DNA of 64,000 nucleotides from Spongilla lacustris (taxonomy: Eukaryota; Porifera; Demospongiae; Spongillida; Spongillidae), in the NCBI GenBank assembly GCA_949361645.1, contig OX442425.1, positions 4,651,442 through 4,715,441 of the forward strand, given 5' to 3'. Made by a program: the position numbers and the translations under genes. Below, piece by piece: positions 32,601-46,400 of the stretch; the first letter of the stretch is position 1; each line of letters starts with the position of its first letter. The notes below the pieces were generated by a model that saw nothing but the letters and a program-made list of their open reading frames with translations, was not told the origin of the DNA and did not search any database.

Positions 32601-34380
32601 ATAAATTTTCACTCCATGTAAATGAATGAGCACAAAGCCTCACTCCATGTGTAGCAATGAGCATCAAGCCTCATTCCATGTATAGTAATGAGCATAAAGC
32701 TACACTCCATGTATAGCAATGAGCATAAAGCTTCAGTCCATGTATAGCAATGATCATATAGCTTCACTCCATGTATAGCAATGAGCATAAAGATTCACTC
32801 CATGTATAGCAATGAGCATATAGCTTCACTCCTTGTATAGCATTGAGCATAAAGCTTAACTCCATGTATAGCAATGAGCATATAGCTTCACTCCTTGTAT
32901 AGCAATGAGCATAACGCTTCACTTCATGTATAGCAATATACATAAAGCTTCACTCCATGTATAGCAATGAGTACATTGCTTCACTCCTTATATAGCAATG
33001 AGCATAAAGCTTCACTCCTTGTAAAGAAATGAGCATAATGCTTCACTTCATGTACAGCAATGAACATATCGCTTCACTCCTTGTATAGCAATGAGCATAT
33101 AGCTTCACTCCTGGAAAAGCATTGAGCATAAAGCTTCACTCCATGTATAGCAATGAGCATAAAACTTCACTCCATGTATAACAATAAGTGCAAAGCTTCA
33201 CACCATGTATAGGAAGGAGCTTTAAGCGACACTACATGTATAGCAATGAGCATATAGCTTCACTCCTTGTATAGCAATGAGCATAAAGCTTTCCAACATG
33301 TATGGCATTGAGCATAAAGCTTCACTCCATGTATAGCAATGAGCATGATGCTTGATTTCAAGTGTAGCAATGATCATAAAGCTTCACTCGATGTGTAGCA
33401 ATGAGCATATAGCCTCACTCCTTGTATAGCAATGAGCCTAAAGCTTCACTACATGTATAGCAATGAGCATAAAGCTTCACTCCATGTATAGAAATGAGCA
33501 TAATGCTTCACTCCATGTACAGCAATCAACATATCGCTTCACTCCTTGTATAGCAATGAGCATATAGCTTCACTCGTAAAGCATTCAGCATAAAGCTTCA
33601 CTGCATGTATAGCAATGAGCATAAAGTTTCACTCCATGTATAGCAATGAGCACAAAGTGTCACTCCATGTATAGAAATGAGCATCAAACTTCACTCCATG
33701 TATACTAATGAGCTTGAAGCTTCACTCCATGTATAGCAATGAGCATAAAGCTTCACTCCTTGTAAAGCATTAACCATAAAAATCCACTAATAGCAATGAG
33801 CATAACGCTGAAATTCATGTATAGCAATGAGCATAAAGCTTCACTCGATGTAAAGCATTAAGCATATAGCTTTACTCCATGTGTATCAACTCCATGTATA
33901 GCAATGGGCATAAAGCTTCACTCCATGTATGGCAATGAGCATAAAGCTTCAATTCATGTATAACATTGAGCATAAAGCTTCACTCCATGTATAGCAATGA
34001 GCATAAAGCTTCACTCCATGTATAACAATGAGCACAAAGTGTCACTCCATGAATAGGAATGAGCATCAATCTACACTCCATGTATAGTAATGACCATGAA
34101 GCTTCACTCCATGTATAGGAATGAGCATATAGCTTCACTCCTTGTATAGCATTGAGCATAAAGCTTCATTCCATGTGTAGTACTGAGCTTAAAGATTCAC
34201 TCTATGTAGAGCAATGAGCATATAGCTTCACTCCTTGTATGGCATTGAGCATAAAGCTTCACTCCATGCATAGCAAAGAGCATGACGCTTCAGTTCATGT
34301 ACAAAGCTTCACTCGATGTATAGCAATGAGCATATAGCTTCACTCCTTGTATAGCATAGTGCATAAAGCTTCACTCCATG

Positions 34381-37300
34381 TTTCGCAATGAGCATAAAGC
34401 TTCACTCCATGTACAGCAATGAGCACAAAGCTTCACTTCATGTATAGGAATGAGCATAAAGCTTCACTCATTGAATAGCATTGAGCATATTACTTCAATC
34501 CATTTATAGCAATGAGCACAAAGCTTCACTCCATGTATAGGATAGAGCATATAGATTCACTCCATGTATAGCAATGCGCATAAACTTTCCCCCTTGTATA
34601 GCATTGAGCATAAAGCTTCACTACATGTATAGGTATGAGCATAAAGCATCACTCCATATATAGCATTGAGCATGAAGCTTCAATCCATGTAAAGCAACGA
34701 GCATATAGCTTCACTCCATGTTTATCAACTCCATGTATAGCAATGGGCATTAAACTTCACTCCATGTATAGCAATGAGTAAAAAGCTTCACTCCGAGCAA
34801 TACGCTTCCCACCTGGTTTAGCAATGAGCATAAATTTTCACTCCATGTATAGCAATGAGCACATAGCTTCACTCCTTGCATAGCAATGAGCATAAAGCGT
34901 CACTCCATGTATAGAAATGACCATAATGCTTCCCTCAATGTACAGCAATGAACATATCGCTTCACTCCTTGTATAGCAATAAGCACATAGCCTCACTCCT
35001 TGTAAAGCATTGAGCTAAAAGCTTCACTCTATGTATAGCAATGAGCATAAAGCTTTACTCCTTGTATAGCATAGAGCATAAAGCTTCACTCCATGTATAG
35101 CATTGAGCATATTACTTCACTCCATTTATAGCAATGAGCACAAAGCTTCACTCCATGTATAGGATAGAGCAAATAGATTCACTCCATGTGTAGCAATGAG
35201 CATAAAGCTTCATTTCATATATAACATTGAGTACAAAGCTTCAATCCATGTATAGCAATGAGCATAAATATTCCCTCTTGTATAGCATTGAGTATAAAGC
35301 TTCACTCCAAGTATAGGTATGAGCATAAAGCATCACTCCATATATAGCATTGAGCATGAAGCTTCACTCCATGTAAAGCAATGAGCATATAGCTTCACTC
35401 CATGTTTATCAACTCCATGTTTAGCAATGGGCATAAAGCTTCACTCCATGTATAGCAATGAGCATTAAACTTCACTCCATGTATAGCAATGAGCATAAAG
35501 CTTCACTCCGAGCATTACACTACCCACAAGGTATAGCATTGAGCATAAATTTTCACTCCATTTAAACGAATGAGCATAAAGCCTCACTCCATGTGTAACA
35601 ATGAGAAAAAGCATCATACCAACTATTGTAATGCGCATAAAGCTTCATTCCATGTATAGCAATGAGCATAAAGCTTCACTCCATGTATAGCAATGAGCAC
35701 ATAGCTTCACTCCTTGCATAGCAATGAGCATAAAGCGTCACTCCATGTATAGAAATGAGCATAATGCTTCCCTCAATGTACAGCAATGAACATATCACTT
35801 CACTCCTTGTATAGCAATAAGCATATAGCCTCACTCCTTGTAAAGCATTGAGCATAAAGCTTCACTCCAAGTATAGAAATGAGCAAAAAGCTTCACTCCA
35901 TGTATAACAATGAGCGCAAAGCTTCACTCCATGTATAGGAATGAGTATAAAGCTTCACTACTTGTATAGCAAAGAGCATAATACTTCACTTCTTTAATAG
36001 CATTGAACATAATGCATCACTCAATGTATAGTAATGAGCATAAAGCTTCACTCCATGTATAGCAATGAGCATATAGCTTCACTCCTTGTATAGCATTAAG
36101 CCTAGAGCTTGACTCCATGTATAGCAATGAGCATAACGCTTCACTCCATGTATAGCAATGAGCATAAAGCTTCACTCCATGTATAGCAATGAGCACATAG
36201 CTTCACTCCTTGCATAGCAATGAGCATAAAGCGTCACTCCATGTATAGAAATGAGCATAATGCTTCACTCCATGTACAGCAATGAGCATATCGCTTCACT
36301 CCTTGTATAGCAATGAGCATATAGCTTCACTCCTTGTAAAGCATTGAGCATAAAGCTACAATCCATGTATAGCAATGAGCATAAAGCTTCACTCCATGTA
36401 TAACAATGAGCGCAAACCTTCACTCCATGTATAGGAATGAGCACAAAGCTTCACTCCATGTATAGCAAAGAGCATGATACTTCACTCTTTTAAAAGCATT
36501 GAACAAAACGCTTCACTCCATGTATAGTAATGAGCATAAAGCTTCACTCCTCGTATAGCATTGAGCCGAAAGCCTCACTACATTTATAGCAATGAGCATA
36601 ACGCTTTACTTCATATATAGTAATGAGCAAAAAGCTTCACTCCATGTATAGCAATGACCACAAAGCTTCACTCCTTGTATAGTAATGAGCATATAGCTTC
36701 ACTCCATGTACAGAAATGAGCATAATGCTTCACTCCATGTACAGCAATCAACATATCACTTCACTCCTTGTATAGCAATGAGCATATAGCTTCACTCGTT
36801 GTAAAGCATTGAGCATAAAGCTTCACTGCATGTATAGCTATGAGCATAAAGCTTCACTCCATGTATAACAATGATTGCAAAGTGTCACTCCATGTATAGG
36901 AATGAGGATCAATCTTCACTCCATGTATAGTAATGAGCATGAAGCTTCACAACTTGTATAGCAATGAGCATAAAGCTTCACTCCTTGTACAGCATTAACC
37001 ATAAAGCTTCATTCCACTTACAGCAATGAGCATAACGCTGAAATTCATATATAGCAATGAACATAAAGCTTCACTCGATGTAAAGCATTAAGCATATAGC
37101 TTTGCGCCATGTGTATCAACTCCATGTATAGCAATGGGCATAAAGTTCCAATCCATGAATAGAATAAGCATAAAACTTCACTCCATGTATAACAATGAGC
37201 GCAAAGTGTCACTCCATGTATAGAAAGGAATGAGCATCAACCTTCACTCCATGTATAGTAATTAGCATGAAGCTTCACTCCATGTATAGCAATGAGCATA

Positions 37301-40300
37301 TAGCTTCACTCCTTGTATAGCATTGAGCATAAAGCTTAATCCATGTGTAGTATTGAGCTTACAGCTTCACTCCATGTATAGCAATGAGCACATAGCTTCA
37401 CCATTGCATGGCATTGAGCATAAAGCTTCACTACAGGTATAGCAATGAGCATGACGCTTCATTTCATGTACAAAGCTTCACACGATGTATAGCAATGAGC
37501 ATATAGCTTCACTCCTTGTATAGCATGGAGCATAAAGCTTCACTCCATGTTTCGCAATGAGCATAAAGCTTCACTCCATGTATAGCAATGAGCACAAAGC
37601 TTCACATCATGTATAGGAATGAGAATAAAGCTTTGCTCCATGTATAGCATTGAGCATATTACTTCACTCCATTTATAGCAACGAGCACAAAGCTTCACTC
37701 CATGTATAGAATAGATCATATTGATTCACTCCATGTATAGCAATGCGCATAAACTTTCCCCCTTGTACAGCATTCAGCATAAAGCTTCACTACATGTATA
37801 GGTATGAGCATAAAGCATCACTTTATGTACTGTAGTTGGCATAATCCTTCACTCTATGTTTAGCAATGCGCATATAACGTCACTCCATGTATGGCAATGA
37901 GCATAAAGCTTCACTCCGAGCATTACGTCTCACACCAGGTATAGCAATGGGCATAAATTTTCACTCCATGTAAATGAATGAGCATAAAGCCTAACTCCAT
38001 GTGTAACAATGAGAAAAAGCATCACTCCAACTATTGCAATGGGCATCAAGCATCACTCAATGTATAGTAATGAGCATAAAGCTTCAATCCAAATATAGCA
38101 ATAAGCAAAAAGCTTCAATTCATGTATAACATTGAGTACAAAGCTTCAATCCATGTATAGCAATGAGCATAAATATTCCCTCCTGTATAGCATTGAGCAT
38201 AAAGCTTCACTCCAAGTATAGGTATGAGCATAAAGCCTCACTCCATATATAGCATTGAGCATGAAGCTTCACTCCATGTAAAGCAACGAGCATATAGCTT
38301 CACTCCATGTTTATCAACTCCATGTATAGCAATGGGCATATAGCTTCAATCCATGAATAGCAAAGAGCATAAAACTTCACTCCATGTATAGCAATGAGCA
38401 TAAATTTTCACTCCAATTAAACGAATGAGCATAAAGCCTCACTCCATGTGTAACAATGAGAAAAAGCTTCACTCCAACTATAGTATTGCGCATAAAGCTT
38501 CACTCCATGCATAGCAATGAGCATAAAGCTTCACTCCATGTATAGGAATAAGCATAAAGCTTCCCTCAATGTACAGCAATGAACATACCGCTTCACTCCT
38601 TGTATAGCAATGAGCATATAGCATCACTCCTTGGATAGCATTGAGCCTGGAGCATGACTCCATGTATGGCAATAGGCATATTGCTTCACTCCTTGTAAAG
38701 CATTGAGCATAATGAGCATAAAGCTTCACTTCATCTATAACAATGAGCGCAAAGCTTCACTCCATGTATAGGAATGAGCATAAAGCTTCACTCCATTTAT
38801 AGCAAAGAGCATAATACATCCCTCCTTGATTAGCATTGAACATAATGCTTCACTTCATGTATAAATATGAGCATAAAGCTTCACTCCATGTATAGCAATG
38901 AGCACATAGCTTCACTCCTAATATAGCAATGAGCATGAAGCTTCACTCCATGTATAGAAATGAGCATAATGCTTCACTTCATGTACTGCAATGAACATAT
39001 CGCTTCTCTCCTTCTATAGCAATGAGCATATAGCTTCACTCCTGGTAATTCATTGAGCATAAAGCTTCACTCCATGTATAGCAATGAGCATAAAACGTCA
39101 CTCCATGTATAACAATGAGCGCAAAGCTTCACACCATGTATAGGAAGGAGCTTAAAGCTTCACTACATGTATAGCAATGAGCGCAAAGCTTAACTCCATG
39201 TACAGCAAAGAGCATAGTGCTTCTCTCCTTGATTAGCCTTGAACATAATGCTTCACTCCATGTATAGTAATGAGCATACAGCTTTACTCAATGTATGGCA
39301 ATGAGCATAAAGCTTCACTCGTTTGAAAGCATTAACCATAAAAAACCACTTATAGCAATGAGATAACGCTGAAATTCATGTATTGCAATGAGCATAAAGC
39401 TTCACTCGATGTAAAGCATTAAGCATATAGCTTTACTCCATGTGCATTGAGCCTGGAGCTTGACTCCATGTATAGCATTGAGCCTGGAGCTTGACTCCAT
39501 GTATAGCATTGAGCATAATGCTTCACTTCATGAATAGCAATATGCATAAAGCTTCACTCCATGTATAGTAATGAGCACATAGCTTCACTCCTTATATAGC
39601 AATGAGCATAAAGCTTCACTCCTTGTATAGAAATGAGCATAATCCTTCACTTCATGTACTGCAATGAACATATCGCTACACTCCTTGTATAGCAATGAGC
39701 GTATAGATACACTCCTGGTAAAGCATTGAGCGTAAAGCTTCACTCCATGTATAGCAATGAGCATAAAACTTCACTCCATGTATAACAATGAGCGCAAAGC
39801 TTCACACCATGTATAGGAAGGAGCTTAAAGCTTCGCTACTTGTATAGCAATGAGCATAATGCTTCACTCCATGTACAGCAATCAACATATCGCTTCACTC
39901 CTTGTATAGCAATGAGCATATAGCTTCACTCGTTGTAAAGCATTGAGCATAAAGCGTCACTGCATGTATAGCAATGAGCATAAAGTTTCACTCCATGTAT
40001 AGCAATGAGCACAAAGTGTCACTCCATGTATAGAAATGAGCATCAATCTTCACTCCATGTATACTAATTACCATGTAGCTTCACTCCATGTATAGCAATG
40101 AGCATAAAGCTTCACTCCTTTGAAAGCATTAACCATAAAAATCCACTTATAGCAATGAGATAACGCTGAAATTCATGTATAGCAATGAGCACAAAGCTTC
40201 ACTCGATGTAAAGCATTAAGCATATAGCTATACTCCATGTGTATCAACTCCATGTATAGCAATGGGCATAAAGCTTCACTGCATGTATGGCAATGAGCAT

Positions 40301-43300
40301 AAAGCTTCAATTCATGTATAACATTGAGCATAAAGCTTCACTCCATGTATAGCAATGAGCATAAAGCTTCACTCCATGTATAACAATGAGCACAATGTGT
40401 CACTCCATGTATAGGAATGAGGATCAATCTTCACTCCATGTATAGTAATGAGCATGAAGCTTCACTCCATGTATAGTAATGAGCATATAGCTTCACACCT
40501 TGTATAGCATTCAGCATAAAGCTTCATTCCATGTGTAGTATTGAGTATAAAGATTCACTCCATGTATAGCAATGAGCATAAAGCTTCACTCCTTGTATGG
40601 CATTGAGCATAAAGCTTCACTCCATGTATAGCAAAGAGCATGACGCTTCAGTTCATGTACAAAGCTTCACTCGATGTATAGCAATGAGCATATAGCTTTA
40701 CTCCTTGTATAGCATTGAGCATAAAGCTTCACTCCATGTTTCGCAATGAGCATAAAGCTTCACTCCATGTATAGCATTGAGCACAAAGCGTCACTTCACA
40801 TATAGGAATGAGAATAAAGCTTCGCTCCTTGTATAGCATAGAGCATATTACTTCACTTCATTTTTAGCAATGAGCACAAAGCTTCACTCCATGTATAGAA
40901 TAGAGCATATAGATTCACTCCATGTATAGCAATGCGCATAAACTTTCCCCCTTGTACAGCATTCAGCATAAAGCTTCACTACATGTATAGGTATGAGCAT
41001 AAAGCATCACTTTATGTATTGCAGTTGGCATAATCCTTCACTCCATGTTTAGCAATGCGCGTATAACTTCACTCCATGTATGGCAATGAGCATAAAGCTT
41101 CACTCCAAGCATTACGCCTCACACCAGGTATAGCAATGGGCATAAATTTTCACTCCATGTAAATGAATGAGCATAAAGCCTAACTCCATGTGTAACAATG
41201 AGAAAAAGCATCACTCCAACTATTGCATTGGGCATCAAGCATCGCTCCTTGTATAGTAATGAGCATAAAGCTTCACTCCAAGTATAGCAATGAGCATAAA
41301 GCTTCACTTCATCTATAACAATGAGCGCAAAGCTTCACTCCATGTATAGGAATGAGCATAAAGCTTCACTCCATGTATAGCAAAGAGCATAATACTTCTC
41401 TCCTTGATTAGCATTGAACATAATGCTTCACTTCATGTATAAATATGAGCATAAAGCTTCACTCCATGTATAGCAATGAGCACATAGCTTCACTCCTAAT
41501 ATAGCAATGAGCATGAAGCTTCACTCCATGTATAGAAATGAGCATAACGCTTCACTTAATGTACTGCAATGAACATTTCGCTTCTCTCCTTGTATAGCAA
41601 TGAGCGTATAGCTTCACTCCTGGTAAAGAAATGAGCATAAAGCTTCACTCCATGTATAGCAATGAGCATAAAACGTCACTCCATAAATAACAATGAGCGC
41701 AAAGCTTCACACCATGTATAGGAAGGAGCTTAAAGCTTCACTACATGTATAGCAATGAGCACAAAGCTTCATTCCATGTATAGGAATGTGCATAAAGCTT
41801 AACTCCATGTATAGCAGAGAGCATAGTACTTCTCTCCTTGATTAGCCTTGATCATAATGCTTCACTCCATGTATAGCAATGAGCATAATGCTTCACTTCA
41901 TGTATAGCAATATGCATAAAGCTTCACTCCATGTACAGCAATGAGCACATAGCTTCAATCCTTATATAGCAATGAGCATAACGCTTCACTCCTTGTATAG
42001 AAATGAGCATAATGCTTCATTTCATGTACTGCAATGAACACATCGCTTCACTCCTTGTATAGCAATGAGCGTATAGCTTCACTTCTGGTAAAGCATTGAG
42101 CGAAAAGCTTCACTCCATGTATAGCAATGAGCATAAAACTTCACTCCATGCATAACAATGAGCGCAAAGCTTCACACCATGTATAGGAAGGAGCTTAAAG
42201 CTTCACTCCATGAATAGCAATGAGCATGACGCTTCATTTCATGTTTAAAGCTTCACTCGATGTGTAGCAATGAGCACAAAGCTTCACTCCATGTATAGGA
42301 ATGAGCATAAAGCTTAACTCCATGTATAGCAAAGAGCATAGTACTTCTCTCCATAATTAGCATTGAACATAGTGTTTCACTCCATGTATAGTAATGAGCA
42401 TAAAACTTTACTCCATGTATAGCTATGAGCATATAGCTTCACTCCTTGTATAGCATTGAGCCTGGAGCTTGACTCCATGTATAGCAATGAGCATAACGCT
42501 TCACTTCATGTATAGCAATGAGCATAAAGCTTCACTCCATGTATAGCAATGAGCACATAGCTTCACACCTTATATAGAAATGAGCATAAAGCGTCACTCC
42601 TTGTATAGAAATGAGCATAATGTTTCACTTCATGTACTGCAATGAACATATCCCTTCACTCCTTGTATAGCAATGAGCGAATAGCGTCACTCCTGGTAAA
42701 GCATTGAGAATAAAGCTTCACTTTATGAATAGCGATGAGCATAAAACTTCACTCCATGTATAACAATGAGCGCAAAGCTTCACACCATGTATAGGAAGGA
42801 GCTTAAAGCTTCACTACATGTATTGCAATGAGCATATAGCTTCACTTTTTGTATAGCAATGAGCATAACGCTTCAATTCATGTATAGCAATGAGCATGAA
42901 GCTTCACTCCTGGTGAAGCATTGAGCAAAAAGCTTCACTCCATGTATAGCAATGAGCATAAAACTTCACTCCATGTATAACATTGAGCGCAAAGCTTCAC
43001 ACCATGTATAGGAAGGAGCTTAAAGCTTCACTACATGTATAGCAATTAGCACAAAGCTTCACTCCATGCATAGGAATGAGCATAAAGCATAACTCCATGT
43101 ATAGCAATGGGCATATAGCTTCACTCCTTGTATAGCAATGAGCCTGGAGCTTGACTCCATGTATAGCAACGAGCATAACGCTTCACTTCATGTATAGCAA
43201 TGAGCATAAAGCTTCACTCCATGTATAACAATGAGCGCAAAGCTTCACTCCATGTATAGGAATGAGTATAAAGCTTCACTACATGCATAGCAAAGAGCAT

Positions 43301-43441
43301 AATACTTCACTCCTTGATTAGCATTGAACATAATGCTTCACTCCATGTATAGTAATGAGCATAAAGCTTCACTCGATGTATAGCAATGAGCATATAGCTT
43401 CACTCCTTGTATAGCATAGAGCATAAAGCTTCACTCCATGT
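34381..43441 (-). repeat. Higher-order repeat of about 3.2 kb, three intervals
   Basis: The rare monomer variant TTTCGCAATGAGC sits at 34381, 37550, 40739 and 43441: spacings 3169, 3189 and 2702 bp. Neighbouring variants keep the same order, for example AACTTTCCCCCTTGTA and the CACACCAGGTATAGCAATGG block downstream of each. The third interval seems to have lost about 15 monomers. Confidence 0.8.
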
Positions 43442-46400
43442 TTCGCAATGAGCATAAAGCTTCACTCCATGTATAGCAATGAGCACAAAGCTTCACTTCG
43501 TGAATAGGAATGAGAATAAAGCTTTGCTCCATGTATAGCATTGAGCATATTACGTCACTCCATTTTTAGCAATGAGCACAAAGCTTCACTCCATGTATAG
43601 AATAGAGCATATAGATTCACTCCATGTATAGCATTGCGCATAAACATTCCCCCTTGTACAGCATTGAGCATAAAGCTTCACTACATGTATAGATATGAGC
43701 ATAAAGCACCACTTTATGTATTGCAGTTGGCATAATCCTTCACTCCATGTTTAGCAATGCGCATAAAACTTCACTCCATGTATGGCAATGAGCATAAAGC
43801 TTCACTCCGAGCATTACGCCCCACACCAGGTATAGCAACGGGCATAAACTTTCACTCCATGTAAATGAATGAGTATAAAGCCTAACTCCATGTGTAACAA
43901 TGAGAAAAAGCATCACTCCAACTATTGCAATGGGCATCAAGCATCACTCCTTGTATAGTAATGAGCACAAAGCTTCACTCCAAGCATAGCAATGAGCATA
44001 AAGCTTCAATTCATGTATAACATTGAGTACAAAGCTTCAATCCATGTATAGCAATGAGCATATNNNNNNNNNNNNNNNNNNNNNNNNNNNNNNNNNNNNN
44101 NNNNNNNNNNNNNNNNNNNNNNNNNNNNNNNNNNNNNNNNNNNNNNNNNNNNNNNNNNNNNNNNNNNNNNNNNNNNNNNNNNNNNNNNNNNNNNNNNNNN
44201 NNNNNNNNNNNNNNNNNNNNNNNNNNNNNNNNNNNNNNNNNNNNNNNNNNNNNNNNNNNNNNNGTAAAGCAATGAGCATTAAGCTTCACTTCATCTATAA
44301 CAATGAGCGCAAAGCTTCACTCCATGTATAGGAATGAGCATAAAGCTTCACTCCATGTATAGCAAAGAGCATTATACTTCTCTCTTCGATTAGCATTGAA
44401 CATAATGCTTCACTCCATGTATAGTAATGAGCATAAAGCTTTACTCAATGTATAGCAATGAGCATATAGCTTCACTCCTTGTATAGCATTGAGCCTGGAG
44501 CTTGACTCCATGTATAGCAATCAGCATAATGCTTCACTTCATGTATAGCAATGAGCATAAAGCTTCACTCCACGTATAGCAATGAGCACATAGCTTCACT
44601 CCTAATATAGCATTGGGCATAAAGCTTCACTCCATGTATAGAAATGAGCATAATGCTTCACTTCATGTACTGCAATGAACATATCGCTTCACTCATTGTA
44701 TAGCAATGAGCGTATAGCTTCACTCCTGGTAAAGCATTGAGCATAAAGCTTCACTCCATGTATAGCAATGAGCATAAAACTTCACTTCATGTATAACAAT
44801 GAGCGCAAAGCTTCACACCATGTATAGGAAGGAGCTAAAAGCTTCAATACAAGTATAGCAATGAGCGCAAAGCTTCACACCATGTATAGGAATGAGCATA
44901 AAGCTTAACTCCATGTATAGCAAAGAGCATAGTGCTACAAGTCTCCTTGATTAGCCTTGAGCATAATGCTTCACTCCATGTATAGTAATGAGCATACAGC
45001 TTAACTCCATGTATAGCAATGAGCAAATAGCTTCACTCTTTGTATAGCATTGAGCCTGGAGCTTGACTCCATGTATAGCAATGAGCATAACGCTTCACTT
45101 CATGTATAGCAATATGCATAAAGCTACACTCCATGTATAGCAATGAGCACATAGCTTCACTCCATGTATAGCAATGAGCACATAGCTTCACTCCTTGCAT
45201 AGCAATGAGCATAAAGCGCCACTCCATGTATAGAAATGAGCATAATGCTTCCCTCAATGTGCAGCATTGAACACATCGCTTCACTCCATGCATCGCAATA
45301 AGCATATAGCTTCACTCCTTGAAAAGCATTGAGCATAAAGCTTCACTCCTTGTATAGCAATGAGCATAAAGCTTCACTTCATCTATAACAATGAGCGCAA
45401 TGCTTCACTCCATGTATAGGAATGAGCAAAAAGCTTCACTCCATGTATAGCAAAGAGCATAATACTTCTCTCTTCGATTAGCATTGAACATAAAGCTTCA
45501 CTCCATGTATAGCAAAGAGCATAATACTTCTCTCCTCGATTAGCATTGAACATAATGCTTCACTCCATGTATAGTAATGAGCATAAAGCTTTACTCAATG
45601 TATAGCAATGAGCATATAGCTTCACTCCTTGTATAGCATTGAGCCTGGAGCTTGACTCCATGTATAGCAATCAGTATAATGCTTCACTTCATGTATAGCA
45701 ATGAGCATAAAGCTTCACTCCACGCATAGCCATGAGCACATAGCTTCACTCCTATAATAGCATTGAGCATAAAGCTTCACTCAAGGTATAGAAATGAGCA
45801 TAATGCTACACTTCATGTACTGCAATTAACAGATCGCTTCACTCCTTGTATAGCAATGAGCGTACTGCTTCACTCCTGGTAAAGCATTGAGCATAAAGCT
45901 TCACTCCATGTATAGAAATGAGCATAAAACTTCACTCCATGTATAACAATGAGCGCGAAGCTTCACACCATGTATAGGAAGGAGCTAAAAGTTTCACTAC
46001 AAGTATAGCAATGTGCGCAAAGCTTCACTCCATGTATAGAAATGAGCATAAAGCTTAACTCCATGTATAGCAAAGAACATAGTGCTACAAGTCTCCTTGA
46101 TTAGCCTTGAGCATAATGCTTTACTCCATGTATAGTAATGAGCATACAGCTTAACTCCATGTATAGCAATGAGCAAATAGCTTCACTCTTTGTATAGCAT
46201 TGAGCCTGGAGCTTGACTCCATGTATAGCAATGAGCATAACGCTTCACTTCATGTATAGCAATATGCATAAAGCTACACTCCATGTATAGCAATGAGCAC
46301 ATAGCTTCACTCCATGTATAGCAATGAGCACATAGCTTCACTCCTTGCATAGCAATGAGCATAAAGCGCCACTCCATGTATAGAAATGAGCATAATGCTT

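Noticed and set aside
44006..44331. Open frames at 44006-44331
   Set aside because: They span the 200-N gap and have no sequence support.
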